Shown here: positions 10,515-22,161 of the stretch, piece after piece | Layout of the letters: each line of letters begins with the position of its first letter | Position numbering within the stretch: position 1 is the stretch's first letter | Assembly: GCF_020509005.1 (NCBI RefSeq) | Contig: NC_063013.1 | Location: forward strand, 6,758,001-6,822,000 | Direction of reading: 5' to 3' | Length of the DNA stretch: 64,000 bases | Source of the DNA: Fulvia fulva | Taxonomy: Eukaryota > Ascomycota > Dothideomycetes > Mycosphaerellales > Mycosphaerellaceae | Program-made: the position numbers and the translations under genes | The notes under the pieces: generated by a model | Seen by the model: only the letters and a program-made list of their open reading frames with translations | Databases searched by the model: none | Told to the model about the DNA's origin: nothing

Positions 10515-11534
10515 ATGCTCTCAATTCCACTAATACCACCTCAAGAAGACAGCTCGACCTTCCTGCGATCAACATATCGTCCACGCGCTGAATCACCTCC
10601 ACCAGCAGTGGGCCAGAACCAACAACAAACACATCGTCAACGTCAGCTACGTGATGACGAGAAGAAGCAGCACAATGCGAGAAGTCCGCTGGCGATCCTC
10701 AAAGCCGAAGAAGCTGCTATTGAGTCACGCAAAGCTGCTGTGCGCAATTTCGGCTCCCACTGGCTTCGACCGCCTGGCATTTCCAAGACACTGCAGGCGA
10801 TGATTGAAGAGGCCTTGGAACGAGAAGAGCAGGCCGAGATTGAGAGACAAGAAGCCGGCATGCGCGACATGCAAGCACAGCAGCAACTAGCGGAAGCACA
10901 ACAGCAGGCACAAGAGACGGCAGAGGAGGGTGAGGATGGCGAGGAGGAGGGTGAGGATGGCGAGGAGGAGCGTGATCTCGATGCTGAGATACCAGATGCA
11001 GATGCCACGACTGCAGATGTCACATTCAACGAGGACAGCATGATGGAAGGCAGTCAGGTCGAAAGCACGGACCAGAACATTGAGGACGAGGGTGGCAACG
11101 AGAACGAGATGGAGGTGGCAGAACTGACAGGCGCTGCGCAAGACGAGGAAGAGCTAGGCATCGAGATGGAGCGCGATCTTGACGACTCTGTACCTGAGGC
11201 CGGCAGCTATCAGCACACCGACACAGAGATTGAAGACAGCGATTCTGATTCGGAAATACGAAGCTCCTTCATCGACAGAAGTGCGCCACGCTCAGCATTG
11301 TCTGATGCAACGCCAGCTGGACAGATGGGACCACCGGCGCGAACAGCAGGAGGCTTGCAAGAGAGGATGCGGGCGCAAGTACATGCCGCAGATGCTTTGC
11401 CGCGCAGCCCGGGCAGCGTCAACCTCTCCAGCTCGATACTGGACAGCTCACTTTTGGGCAGCAGTCCTGTCATGCAGCGCACGAATGGTGGTGCAAGAGG
11501 ACGTGGACGGTCGCGACGAGGGAGACACAGTTGA
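10515..11534 (+). CDS. Anaphase-promoting complex subunit 15 (Apc15/Mnd2)-like protein
   Basis: A 339-codon intronless frame. The N-terminus has the layout I associate with fungal Apc15p: MLSIPLIPPQEDSS at the start, then LAILKAEEAAIESRKAAVRNFG followed by WLRPPGISKTLQ. The rest is low-complexity: a Gln/Glu coiled-coil-like helix (about 95-145), a strongly acidic region including a 16-base direct repeat encoding EEGEDGEEEGEDGEEE, acidic tracts to about 260, and a basic Arg/Gly tail (GARGRGRSRRGRHS). Mnd2/Apc15 sits on the APC/C and influences Cdc20 turnover and meiotic timing. The assignment rests on the N-terminal 85 residues; the acidic region alone would be uninformative. Confidence 0.65.
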   Translation: MLSIPLIPPQEDSSTFLRSTYRPRAESPPPAVGQNQQQTHRQRQLRDDEKKQHNARSPLAILKAEEAAIESRKAAVRNFGSHWLRPPGISKTLQAMIEEALEREEQAEIERQEAGMRDMQAQQQLAEAQQQAQETAEEGEDGEEEGEDGEEERDLDAEIPDADATTADVTFNEDSMMEGSQVESTDQNIEDEGGNENEMEVAELTGAAQDEEELGIEMERDLDDSVPEAGSYQHTDTEIEDSDSDSEIRSSFIDRSAPRSALSDATPAGQMGPPARTAGGLQERMRAQVHAADALPRSPGSVNLSSSILDSSLLGSSPVMQRTNGGARGRGRSRRGRHS

Positions 11535-11657
11535 GTCATACATACTGAACGGCATGTGATGGATGTGAGGGCAGCGGGGCATAACGTGGCGCGTGTTCTT
11601 CACGACTGAACTGAAAAAAACGCCATTCAGGTTGCATCCAACATCGATCCTGCAGAT

Positions 11658-12188
11658 ATGGCTACCACAAAGAAGCATCGAAGCTCACGCCGAGCTAGAC
11701 TGCATCCCGATGAAGATGTTATACCACTACATGCATTGCCGAAGGAGCTTCCACCGACAACAACATTTCACCGTGATGCATTCCCCGTCAGCATAATGCT
11801 CGCCATCGTCAATCCGCGAAGTCTTCTGATCAAGAGTTGCGATCTAAGTCGCAGCCAGCGCACCGCGGTCGAAAAGCGCCCGACATTGGTGTGCGAGACC
11901 AGTACGACCATCTTCATTTCAGTAGCACAAAGCTTCGACGACATCCTGGATCAGCTTGCGACACACGCGCAAACATCATTCGGCATCAACCTTTCAGATC
12001 GTTCGAGGTGGGGCTGCGTCATGCTGGCGTGCTGTGAGGACACTTCTGAGATGGTCGACAAGGATAATGCGGCGTTCTTCATCTCTGCTGCTAGTCAAGG
12101 TGGTTGGGGCTGGAAGTTCTATGTTGCTGAACTGGAGCGCAGTCCGAGAGGCATATGGGAAAGCAGGACCTCGATCAGGGCGGCATGA
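11658..12188 (+). CDS. Unknown protein, 176 residues
   Basis: Plus-strand frame starting MATTKKHRSSRRARLHPDED and ending in TGA at 12186-12188, 46 bp before the convergent P450 stop. The centre (PVSIMLAIVNPRSLLIKSCDL, FISVAQSFDDILDQLATHAQ) looks like a folded domain. There is a Cys pair (VMLACCED) and a Trp-rich stretch (GGWGWKFYVAELE). I recognise no domain and see no signal peptide or membrane segment. Base composition fits the neighbours. Likely a real lineage-restricted gene. Confidence 0.5.
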   Translation: MATTKKHRSSRRARLHPDEDVIPLHALPKELPPTTTFHRDAFPVSIMLAIVNPRSLLIKSCDLSRSQRTAVEKRPTLVCETSTTIFISVAQSFDDILDQLATHAQTSFGINLSDRSRWGCVMLACCEDTSEMVDKDNAAFFISAASQGGWGWKFYVAELERSPRGIWESRTSIRAA

Positions 12189-12234
12189 TCGTAAGGGCGG
12201 ACACTGTACAACAGGATATCAAGAGCTGCGAATG

Positions 12235-13990
12235 CTATACCTCTATACCGACCACTTTCACACGAATACCCTTCGAGTCGAGCTTTGGACTCGGCAGGAA
12301 CCAATCGTGGGCTAGTAAGACATCCGACTCATCGGTCTGGTACAATTCGAGGTCAAACTGTCGGAACAGTCTGCCAAGCATGAGGTACAGCTCCATGTAA
12401 GCAAGGCTATAAAGAAGTCAGTATGCTGAAATATCAAATCCAAGCTCACTCCACTCACTTAATCCCCAGACACTGTCTAGGCCCTTTCCCAAATGCCACA
12501 AAATACCTCTCCAACGGCGACCCATCGGGCGCTGTCGGTGCCTCCCCAATCCAGCGCTCCGGTTTGAACTTCCCGGCCTCTGAAAAATAATCATCATTCA
12601 GATGAACGTCCGCGATCGTCATCGAGATGGGTGTACCTGGCGGTATGACCCAGTCGCGCCAGACCAAGGGCTCGTTCAGCACTCGCGGGTTGCGTCCAGA
12701 TACGCTGAGCGATAGTCTGATGGCTTCTTTGATGCATCCTCGCAGGTATGGGAGGCTTTCTATGTGGTTGTCGTATCGGAATGCGTCGGCCTTTGTCACG
12801 TCTGGGACGGCTTGGCGGAGCTCGGTCTTTAAGTTGTGGAGGATCATTGGGTTGGCGAGGATGTAGTAGGTCGCCTGGCAGAGTGCCCAAGCTGTTGTTT
12901 CGATTCCAGCACCGAGGATGAGTTGAGCTTCTTCTGCTAGCCGAAGATCGGACTTCTCCTGCTCCGGCAAGGTCTCCGACTGCAAGAGCGTGTGGAATAC
13001 CGTCGGATGCTCAGGCAGCTTCTCATTTTCTTCGACAGCCCTCCGCACTCCAGCAATCTTCGCCCGGAGATCTTTCTGCAGGTCCAGCAATTTCGCGAGC
13101 GGCGGATTCATAGCCTTATTCCACTCATCTGGCAAGCTATTAAGTAAACCATGCATCCAAGGAAACTGCAACGCCACATGTCCAAACCCACTAACAGCCA
13201 TAAACGCATCATGAAACGAATCCGTAAACCCCTCAAGCCCCAAATGATCATAGTCAAACCCAAACGAATACTGCGTCACCACATCTCCCGCAAACGCCGA
13301 AAACGCCTCAGAAATCTTACACACACTCCCCGTCTTCTTGAAGCGGCGCAGACCGTTGCAGAAGATATCCAATTTCTTCTGCACTTCGGGCTCGAAGGTG
13401 AGGATTGCGCGACGGGAGAACATGTTGTTGAGGGGGGCGCGGCGGGTCTTGTGCAGGGTGGGGGAGCTGGTGGTGAAGACGGAGTTGCTGTTGCCGAAGC
13501 GCCCGGAGGTCCAGGCGTATTTGCTGGATTTGGGGTGTTTGGCGTAGAGGGTTTCCCAGAAGGGAGGGTCTTGGATGTGGATTTCGAAGGGGGTGATGCG
13601 GATGATGGGGCCTATCACAGCACATACTATCAGCTGAAGATGGTCGCCGCATCAGTCGTGTGGAAGCAGGCCTGGCTGTTTCATGTCTGTCTGTCTGTCT
13701 GGTGGGTGGTACGAGTTGTTGGCTACGTACCATACTGGCGGTGCAGGTCTTCGATGTGGAATGAGAATTTGCCGTTGAGCACGATCTCGTAGTATGCTTC
13801 GTACCATTTGGTCAGAGCAGCTAGTTTGGGGCCTGGATTTTGTTCAGTAGCTAGCCAATGTATGCAGTCCTCGAGACGGCAGACCTGGAAACTCCGCTAG
13901 AGGATGGAAGTATAGACGATAGATAGCCAAGCCAACGACATAAGCCAAAAAAGCAGCAATGCCGGCAAGAACGATCGAAAAAGTCGCCAT
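12235..13990 (-). CDS. Cytochrome P450 monooxygenase
   Basis: Four exons: 13990-13885, 13832-13731, 13611-12459 and 12406-12235, with GT-AG introns of 52, 119 and 52 bp, giving 511 codons (510 residues). A membrane anchor opens the protein, followed by the fungal hinge [15 protein letters not shown]. Catalytic landmarks are all present: I-helix GAGIETT, K-helix ExxR as KEAIR, FKPERW, and the heme loop [10 protein letters not shown] with its cysteine ligand. It sits in the ER membrane and uses a P450 reductase. The 119-bp intron contains a (TGTC)n tract. Coding-strand bias alternates between C-rich and G/T-rich blocks. It is divergent from a LaeA-like methyltransferase 640 bp away, and such pairs are common in secondary metabolism. 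The substrate cannot be told. Confidence 0.92.
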
Positions 13991-14633
13991 TCTGCACGAG
14001 TCGTTCACTCAGGTCACAGCCTTGGTAGCACAAATTTGGAACGCAACATCTCAACTCCCCTTCCAGATAAGAGAGCACGAGCACTCTGCAGCCGCCCCAC
14101 CACGTCGCCTGTCGTCTCCATCCTTGATCACCATCAAGGAACGCGCATAGCGCCTCGGAGCGTTGCGTTCGTAGCTCACGGTCCGATGGCACCCTGCAGT
14201 AGAGTAGGGACAGCTCTAGATCTGGCCGCCTCTCCGCGAGACATCTGCAGACGATATCTTGAGCGACCAATACGGCGGCCGGTATTTCACGAACGTGCCG
14301 TGCCTCATGCAGTGCAAGCTGAGGTCGGCTCCGGCTCGTTTTTGCCGTGGTGTGGGAGGTGTGGGGCGATGTCCGGAGACTTCAATGGTTGCCATTCATG
14401 TTGCCTGCTGCTCTTTCCTGGACGAACAGCTTGATACCGACGCAGTGGTTCAGACGTTGGGAGCGGCGCGGGTGGAAGGATCGAAGCTGATGAGGCGTTT
14501 CTTCTTTTGACAATGACCTTGTTGACGTTTGGATTGTTTCACAGTTTAGGAGCTTAGCTTTGTTTGTTGGACCACGAAAGCCTGAGGATGGGAGATGCGC
14601 CACTGCAGCAGCCTTTGCTTACTGCAGCTCTCG
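13991..14633. promoter_or_regulatory. Shared divergent promoter region of the P450 and methyltransferase genes
   Basis: About 640 bp between two divergently transcribed genes. No convincing gene was found inside, so it probably holds both promoters. This is inference from gene orientation; I did not identify a specific operator. Confidence 0.4.
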
Positions 14634-15898
14634 ATGTCGATAATGATGTATGTTACAAGGGAGCTGGCAAGCAAGACTTTGAAGCTCACCGCTTTCACAG
14701 AGCTCGAACGGCGACTCTGGCCTCGGCTCAGATGTAGATTCCATCGAGAGTGCATCTCTGGCATCGTCGATATTCGGGTACAGATACGAGAATGGACGAC
14801 GATAGTATGTCCAAGGCAGCACGTTCTCAAGCGCATGAGCTGTGACTGACGGAGCGTCAGTCATGCCTTTCGAGAAGGCAACTACCTCTTGCCTAATGAT
14901 GCCGAGGAGCAAGATCGGCTGGACTTGCAGTGAGTCCTTTAGAAGAATTTGGATTTGATGGGAATCAACAAGAAGGTGCTGGTGCTGATACGATGTGCCT
15001 CTGTCAGACATCACATCTACAGACTCGCCCTTCGAGGAAGTCTACACAGAGCACCGATTGGTCCTGACATCAAACGAGCCCTCGACTTCGGCACAGGGAC
15101 AGGCATATGGGCCATCGACCTCGCAGATGAACGGCCAGACTGCGAAGTGATAGGCACCGATCTGAGTCCTATCCAGCCAGGCTGGTAAGACAGTCACTTT
15201 ACTGTCGTCATGATCTTGACTCTGATCTCTCTCCTCTCGAACAGGCTTCCACCCAACTGCAAATTCTACATAGACGACATCGAATCCGCCTGGCCTTGGC
15301 TACCCCACGAAGCCTTCGACTACATCCACGGCCGCGGCATGGGCGGCAGCATCTCAGACTGGCCACTCCTCTACTCTCGTGCTCTCGAGCATCTCAAGGT
15401 AACACACCTCCACAGACTTCCAACTTCATGCAAACTAACATCATGACGCAGCCCGGCGGCTGGCTCGAAATGCAAGAATACGAAGCCTGGATCTCCTCAG
15501 ACGACGACCCCCTCCTCACCAAAGCACCCCACACCAAACAATGGCAGGAACTCATCGATGAGGCTTCCACGAAATTCGGGAAGAGAATGAATGTCGCCTC
15601 TCAACAAAAATCCTGGATCGAGGCGGCGGGGTTTGAGGATGTGACGGATGATGTGGTGAAAGTGCCGATAGGACCGTGGGCGAAGGATCGGAAGTTGAAG
15701 GAGATTGGACGCTATCAGAGGGAACATATGATCGCTTGTGTGGAGGCCTTCACACTGGCGCCTTTGACGAGGGTGCTGGGATGGAGGGCGGAGGAGGCGC
15801 AGGTGTTGATGGCGGGAGTGAGGGCTGAGTTCAGCAATCCAAAGCTGCACCTGTTGACGATTTTCCATTATGTTTATGGTAGGAAACCTATGGCCTGA
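14634..15898 (+). CDS. LaeA-like SAM-dependent methyltransferase
   Basis: Exons 14685-14804, 14861-14929, 15008-15184, 15245-15398 and 15452-15898 join in frame through GT-AG introns. The Ser-rich N-terminus is followed by [36 protein letters not shown], then the SAM-binding motif [15 protein letters not shown] and the motif [10 protein letters not shown]. This order is typical of fungal LaeA/TAM-type methyltransferases, which regulate or tailor secondary metabolites. The first exon is uncertain: the ATG at 14634 needs a 37-bp intron, which is very short, so the true start may lie elsewhere. With that exon the protein is 326 residues. The 3' half switches from C-rich to G-rich codons near 15600. 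Confidence 0.85.
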
Positions 15899-16144
15899 GC
15901 GTCCAGTGGAGCCAGGGTGATGAAAGTTGGGGCCAAGGTTGAGATTATGATACCATGGAAGCGGATAGCAGGATACAGTCTCTATTCGAATGTACTGGCA
16001 AGCCAACAAGACGTCTGCGCACTCGTCTCCCACAAGCATCGCTGAGTAAATTTCCGAACATGGTGAGAAGATGCAACTCTACGATTTGCAGCACACATAC
16101 TGCTCAATGCCTCTGTGCCATATCAATGCTCATCCACAGACAGC

Positions 16145-18754
16145 CTAGTACTCCATCAACCTCAACTTCTTCCCCACCTCCCTCCTCGCCTGGACCTTCT
16201 CACTCGGCCTCTCCTCCTCACTCCCCTTATTGGCCCTCAGAGCCTGCTGCAGCATTCCAGCATCGAAGAATCCATCTATGGCGTATTAGCACACAAGCCT
16301 CACGAATTCTGCGAATTGTCCAGACTTACATCCACCAAACTCATCATCACTAGCCATTCCACTATCGTCCGCACTCGGGGCAGCCGCACCGCCGACTTGC
16401 TCCCCAACCACAAGACGTCCGCGACTCTTCAGCCTGGTCCCCTTAGGTCTCTGCTCCTCTGCTTCTCGCGCTCTGCTAGCGTTCTTGTCGCCTCCCGTGC
16501 CGCGTCGTTGGGTTTGTCTGAGGAGTTTCCTGATTTCGAGGAAGTAACTTTCCAGCGCATCGATGTAGCGGCGCGTTTGTCTGTGTTTGCTGGAGGCGCA
16601 GACGGAGATGCTGCCGTCTTTGATGATGTAGCCGATTCCGAATCCCTCGCCGCTGGTTGGGCCGAAACCGAAGTGGCGGAGGGAGGGGTTGCCGCAGTTG
16701 GAAGTGGAGAGGATGGTGTTGTTGATTTTATCGTAGCCTGCGTCGGCGAAGAGGGCAGGGAGGGTGATTTGTTGGCGGGGTGGGGAGGTTGATTGGATGC
16801 TTCCTTCGTCGGACATGGTGCTGTCACGGTTCGGGGAGGCGGAGGAGCTGGTAGGGTCGCGGTCACTGGTGGGGGAGCTCCAGCCGTTCACGCTGCCGCC
16901 GTCGCCGTTGAGGCTGTTGACTTCTGCATCGCCGTCGACTTGGCGTTGCCAGAGACACATCAGGGCGTAAAGGTGTCGGTCGTGACCTTGAGCTTTGGCA
17001 CATTCTTTGGTGAGAGCGGAGTGCTTTTCGCAGGCTTTCTTGAGGGCTTCGACTTTCTTTGCCGGGGACGTATCGGCCCAGAAGGTGCGGATGAATTCTA
17101 CACTTTCGTTGGTGACTGAGCGAACTGCTTCTGTGCGGCCATGGTAGAAGATCTTGGTCATGGCGGGTTCGTAGACGCTTTCGATGCGGCCGTACATGCC
17201 GAAGTAAGCGGCTTGGAAAGCCATTTGGACGAAAGCGTCTGGTGAGAAGCCGCATGAGGTCATGAAATTCTTGCCGTACTCGTCGAACTCGAGGGTGTAG
17301 AACTCGTTTTGCTGAATCAGATCTGCGAGGCGGGTCTCTGCGAAGCGGAGGGCAGTTGCTAGCTCTGGAACCATATCCCATTCGAGCTTGTGTGGCGTTG
17401 TGCTCACATCGCCGAAGCTCTTGGGGTCGCGCTTGGATGGGTCGGGTGATTGAGATGCCCATAGTGAAGGAGCTTGTCCGTTGATGGTGCGCGCGAAGCG
17501 CAAGATGGTGTCCGTGTACACGTCGGAGGCGAAACGAAGCACCGTGTGACCATCAATACCGGTGTGTTCGAAGTTAATACCAGCGCTGCCGTTCTTGCAA
17601 ACGATAATCTGCAGCTTATCGTACCATCTGTTCGTGCAGGTGCCGACTTGTACGCCTCGCTCGATGATTGACGTCCCGCAAAGCATGTTCGCGCTCAGAT
17701 CAGCGCTATTGTTTGGCTCGGTGTCGTCGAGGCAAAGGATGAACAGGGCAGAGTCGACAATGTTAAGGCAGTCGCTGTTGTTCGAACCCTCGTCCTTGCT
17801 GATGAGCTCACGCAGACTCGACCAGATCTTCCGGTTTTCAGTGCTCAACACACCCAAAGCTCCCTTCGCGGCACTATGTACGGGGGTCTGTTCTGCGTCT
17901 TCAACAATGACCTGAAGGTTCAAGCTGACGTCCTTCTCGGTCATGATGAGATCGTTGTTGTCATCCAGCACATCGAACCAGTAGAACTGTCCACGGCTGA
18001 GCACAACCACATGTTTTGCAGCAGGGTCCTGCCCGATCTGGCATCCATTCTCTGTCGGAATACGAGCCGTGCCAAAGAGACGTGAGTATTGGTACATGTC
18101 CAAAGGCTGACCGCGCATCTGGTCGGGCGGGAGTTCTTCCTTTCGAACAGCGCGTACAAATGAAAGTGCGGAACAAACCAGAGACGCCGCGCGAGTGGTC
18201 TGATTGTTCCGAGCTGGCGTCGGGTCATCTTCGAGTAAGAAGAAAGGATTCAGGTTCAGCACCACGGGATTGTCGTAGTTCAAATATGAATCGTACCCTG
18301 TCCTGCATTAGTAAATGCATAGTCGATGGAAATGCTCAGACTTACAGAACTGCTCAATGTAGCTGCTTTTGCCTTCTGAGTAGGCTTTGAGCTTCGCCTG
18401 CAATGCCGGTCCATCGGTGCGTAGGAACTCCTGCACTGCTCGCTCACTGTCGTGGTGCTCTCTGGCATCTTGCAAAGGATCGATCGACTCCAGATACTTC
18501 TGACATGTTGCCTCTAGGTCTGGGATTGGTAGCTTAGGAAGCTTGTCTTGTGCTGCAAACGTGATTCCTGGCTTGGAATTGGGATTGGTATGTGATGCCA
18601 AAGGATTCTGCTTGTCCTCGGAGTGGTCCTGTAACGACTCCTTGGCATTCTCAGCTGATCGTTCGGCCATGGCGGAGTCTCGACGTCTGGAGTTGACTAT
18701 TTGTTCATCAATGGATGGGAACGTTCGCACTGGTGACATGATGAGTGTAAGCAT
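16145..18754 (-). CDS. Carnitine O-acetyltransferase, cytosolic Yat2-like
   Basis: Exons 18754-18346, 18297-16330 and 16275-16145, totalling 836 codons. The first intron ends at the second of two nearby AGs (GCAGGACAG), which is the one that keeps frame. The second intron joins FGGY to GFFDAGM, giving the usual C-terminus KKLRLMEY. The choline/carnitine acyltransferase family swaps acyl groups between CoA and carnitine. The catalytic His is in INFEHTGIDGHTVLRF. A Ser/Asp-rich insert (about residues 590-640) interrupts the C-terminal half. No peroxisomal tripeptide ends the protein and no mitochondrial presequence is clear, which suggests the cytosolic Yat2 branch. Upstream Met choices (residues 6 and 29) are alternative starts. 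Confidence 0.9.
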
Positions 18755-19875
18755 ATGTCCCGGGTTTCTCAGCTACGCAGAGGGCAAACGAGTGTAGCTA
18801 TGGACAAGCCACGCAAACAAGTCCTGAAGAAGTAATGACAATCTTGATGATAGTAGTTCGGCATGGATGTCAAGTCAGATAGTGAACGACATGACCATCG
18901 GGGTTGTGTTGACCTGGAGGCAGAGTGCACATGGAGCAGAGGAGCATCTTTATCCAGGACAGCCCCGCAGACAACCGTTCATGGTGATCAGTCTAGGCAG
19001 TTTGCACCTGACGTCGAACATGAGAGCAGCCTGTGGTGACGAGGCTCTTCGGCAGTGCACGTGGCCGTAGAACTAGCCGCTCCGCCGAAAGTGCAACACT
19101 GCAGGCAGGATAAATGAGACGGGCCAACCAACTGACCTGTTCAAGACTCTGGCCCTTGCCTTTCTATCCTTCACCTCGGGCTTGAGGTCTGCGGAATGCG
19201 TGAAGTACGGCAATTGGAAGCTGGTACCCACTTGGGCTTGCCGCCTGCACGGGCAGAGCGCTCGATGGCACGGCGGACAAGAGGAAGCAGTGAGCAGTGA
19301 GCAGTGAGGTCCGTCCAGATGGCGCTAGAGCTGGAGCTGCAGGCAGGTGTTAGCTGTACTTTGGCAGGGATAGCCCCGCGATGGTGGACTCGTAGGTACA
19401 GTAATACTAATGGCTCGAAAGGATGGGCGGACGGCAGGCGTGTTGCCAGTTGGTGGGTTGACAACAGCAGGCAAGAACACGGCGTTCACCCGGACGGACA
19501 GAGCGAGTGAGCTTATATCGGCGCGGGCTACCTCCTAGGACACATGCTCGGCGGCGTGTTACACGCCTACCTACATGTAGAAGCACAGCGAGATGACGTC
19601 TGGCCCTCCGTTGCCCAAGGCCGGCCAGGCGGAGGCGGTAGCGAAACGCTTGCCGTCGGTAGGCACGTGGTAGGGAGGGTTTGTCTTATGTGATGAGGCG
19701 CTGCAAGCACTTTCCAGTACTAGCTCAAAGCCAAGCTGCCCTTCCACTGGCTACAGACGGTGCTGGTCTGATCTGCCTCACACCACCTCCACCCTTGACG
19801 CGTTCCTCGTCGCGTGGTGTCGTCGATGTACACGTGCATCAAAGTCTCTCGCGGCAACGGCGGTGATGGTGCCAA
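18755..19875. other. Divergent intergenic region, no gene seen
   Basis: About 1.1 kb between the carnitine acetyltransferase (minus) and the RAD57-like gene (plus). Open frames are short and contradictory. A short GAGCAGT repeat occurs near 19290. It presumably contains both promoters; nothing more specific was recognised. Confidence 0.4.
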
Positions 19876-21224
19876 ATGACCAATATACTCACCGTCCTCC
19901 CTGACTTCGACGTCGCGCCATACAGCCACATCTTGCCCTCGCTCGAGAAGGCGCTCATCTCTGCAGCGGATCTGCTCACCCTCGATGCCCTCGATGTGGC
20001 CAAGCGAGCGCAGGTACCTCCAGGCGAGGTGAAGAAGCTTGCAGACACACTCGTCGCTGCTCTCCATCAAAGTGCTGCAGCTGCTTCCAATGCGTCTCGA
20101 GAGGGAGCAGATGACACATGGTCGGGACTGGACAGCGGCAAAGATCTCGCCGACAGATGGGCGACCATCAGCACCCTGGACGACACGCTGGATGCATCAC
20201 TGAATGGAGGGATCGCGCTTGCTCATTTGACTGAGATCGTTGGTGAGAGGTAATGGCACTTTCATATCTCCTTCCGTGCTTCATCTCTAACTTCTGCAGC
20301 GCGGCTGGCAAAACACAGTTTCTGCTTACTCTCCTGCTTTCTGCTCAGCTTCCCATCACAACAGGCGGAGGAAAGCCACAATCGAGATCAGTTCTGTACA
20401 TCTCTACTGAAGCTCCACTGCAGACCACCCGGCTCAACCAGATATTACAATCACATCCGAAACTTCTTGAGCTAGATGCGAAGGAGCGTCCTTCTCTGAG
20501 CAAAGTCCACAGTACGCACATACACGATGTGGAAGCCCAGGAGCATATATTGCGATATCAGGTCCCCGTGGCGATAGAGAAGCACAACGTCGGCCTCCTT
20601 GTCGTTGACAGTATTGCGGCTAACTACCGAGCTGAATTCGACAAGGGAGTCAAGGCGAAAAGTGCCGAAACACTGGCAGAGCGTAGCAACCAGCTGGCAC
20701 ATATCGGAGCACTTCTGCGTGGCCTGGCTCGAACACACAACATCGCAGTAGTGGTCGCCAACCAAGTCGCCGATCGTTTCACCACCATTGAACCAGCGCC
20801 GGGGATCCACAGCCAATCTACACAGCAAAGTCGCCCAGGCACTCCATCTCGGTCCACGAACCTGCCACAGAATACCGCAGCTGCCGATTCAACGCCATCA
20901 GTGCTGTCTATCGATGACCCTCTGTCACTGGATCATCAACAACGCTTCTTCACAGGTTGGGGAGACGATCCTACAAGCACGAACATGAAGACTCCCAGCC
21001 TGGGTCTCACTTGGACGAACCAGCTATCAGCCAGAATAGCTTTGTTGAAGAGACCAATCTACGCGGACAGAGCGTATCGACCTGGCGAGGACCGAGACGT
21101 AGCTGGATGGCATCGAGCATGCAAAGTCGTCTTCAGCGCATGGTGTGGCGAAGGCAAGACAGATTTCGAGATCTGGCAAGGCGGAATAAGAGATGTACAG
21201 ACCAGCAAAGAGCTGAAAGAATGA
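19876..21224 (+). CDS. RAD51 paralogue, RAD57-like recombination protein
   Basis: Exons 19876-20249 and 20300-21224 around a 50-bp intron with a CTAAC branch site, giving 433 codons (432 residues). The splice falls inside the Walker A loop and yields GESAAGKTQ. Walker B is GLLVVDSIAANYR. The N-terminal 90 residues form the small helical domain typical of RAD51 paralogues, and the sequence ERSNQLAHIGALLRGLA is followed by ANQVADRF. RAD57/XRCC3 proteins pair with RAD55-type partners to help load Rad51 in the nucleus. A Ser/Thr/Pro-rich insert of about 70 residues separates the ATPase core from the C-terminal WHRACKVVFS segment. RAD57 is the best match among the paralogues. Confidence 0.85.
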
Positions 21225-22161
21225 CCTGAAACTACGACAGATGTCCAACAACGAGCAATGTCCCACAGCTTCGAAAAATGTATCCGTTCCGGTCGTGCCT
21301 TGGCATTACGATGTCTGCCACGGCACCTCATCAGCATCACCGTAGAGCAGCGGTATCGTTGTACTCCCGGGAAGTCAAATGAACTTTGCGTGGTCTCCGG
21401 ATCCCTGATGAGTCGCACTCGGTCTGCAACCATGCGCTGGCGTAACCAGGGTGTAAAACAGGCTTTCGGAAGTACGCGCCTTCTTACAGTTCGTCGCCAA
21501 GAATCAAGATCCCTTTGCACCTTCTCTCGGTCAAAGTCAGTGCGGAGGCCCTGTCTAGGTTTTGAACGTTGTTCTTCAACAACAAATTTTGACTGGTCCG
21601 GTCTGTCGCTGCATGGCTTGCACAGGCAAAGTTGTGAAGGCTATTAATGCAGCTTAAGCCCTTGTTTTGAGTCTTGTGGACTGGACCAAATTTCGTAGGG
21701 ATACACCTGGCAGTGTCCGGCGGCTGCTCGTGCACAGGGACACCTCCGATGTAAGCGGGTTCATGGTGCGACGCTGTGCTTTCCGTTCTGGAGGCCTGCT
21801 GACCGGTGATCTGAGTTTTATGCATGCCACAAGCGCGCTTTGAGGAGCCGACGAAACGTACAGGCCGAAGAGTGCTGCTGACAAGTGTTTCGTGACTGGC
21901 AGGTCGTACATCTCACGAGCGTGGCAGTGACGTTGTGGTAATGCTTTGCACTGATCGTTCCTTCCGGTCGTGCATGATAGCGTATAACCTCAGGACCCCG
22001 ACCTTCTCCACGATGCTACTTCCCAGCAACCAGGTAAACGAATCGATCGAGCCATAGATCTGCCCCAGACAGTCACATCGTTCAATCACGACCGCCTGCT
22101 TCCGACACTGGACTAGACAGTCTGTTTCGTCAACTGAACACAACCTCACCATTGATCGAAA
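21225..22161. other. Intergenic, no gene seen
   Basis: About 940 bp between the RAD57-like stop and the GH43 start. Frames on both strands are short and unconvincing. No repeat or RNA gene recognised. Confidence 0.4.

Noticed and set aside
10643..11041. A Ser/Cys-rich minus-strand frame opposite the APC15-like gene
   Set aside because: It is the complement of Glu/Gln/Ala-rich codons, a composition shadow.
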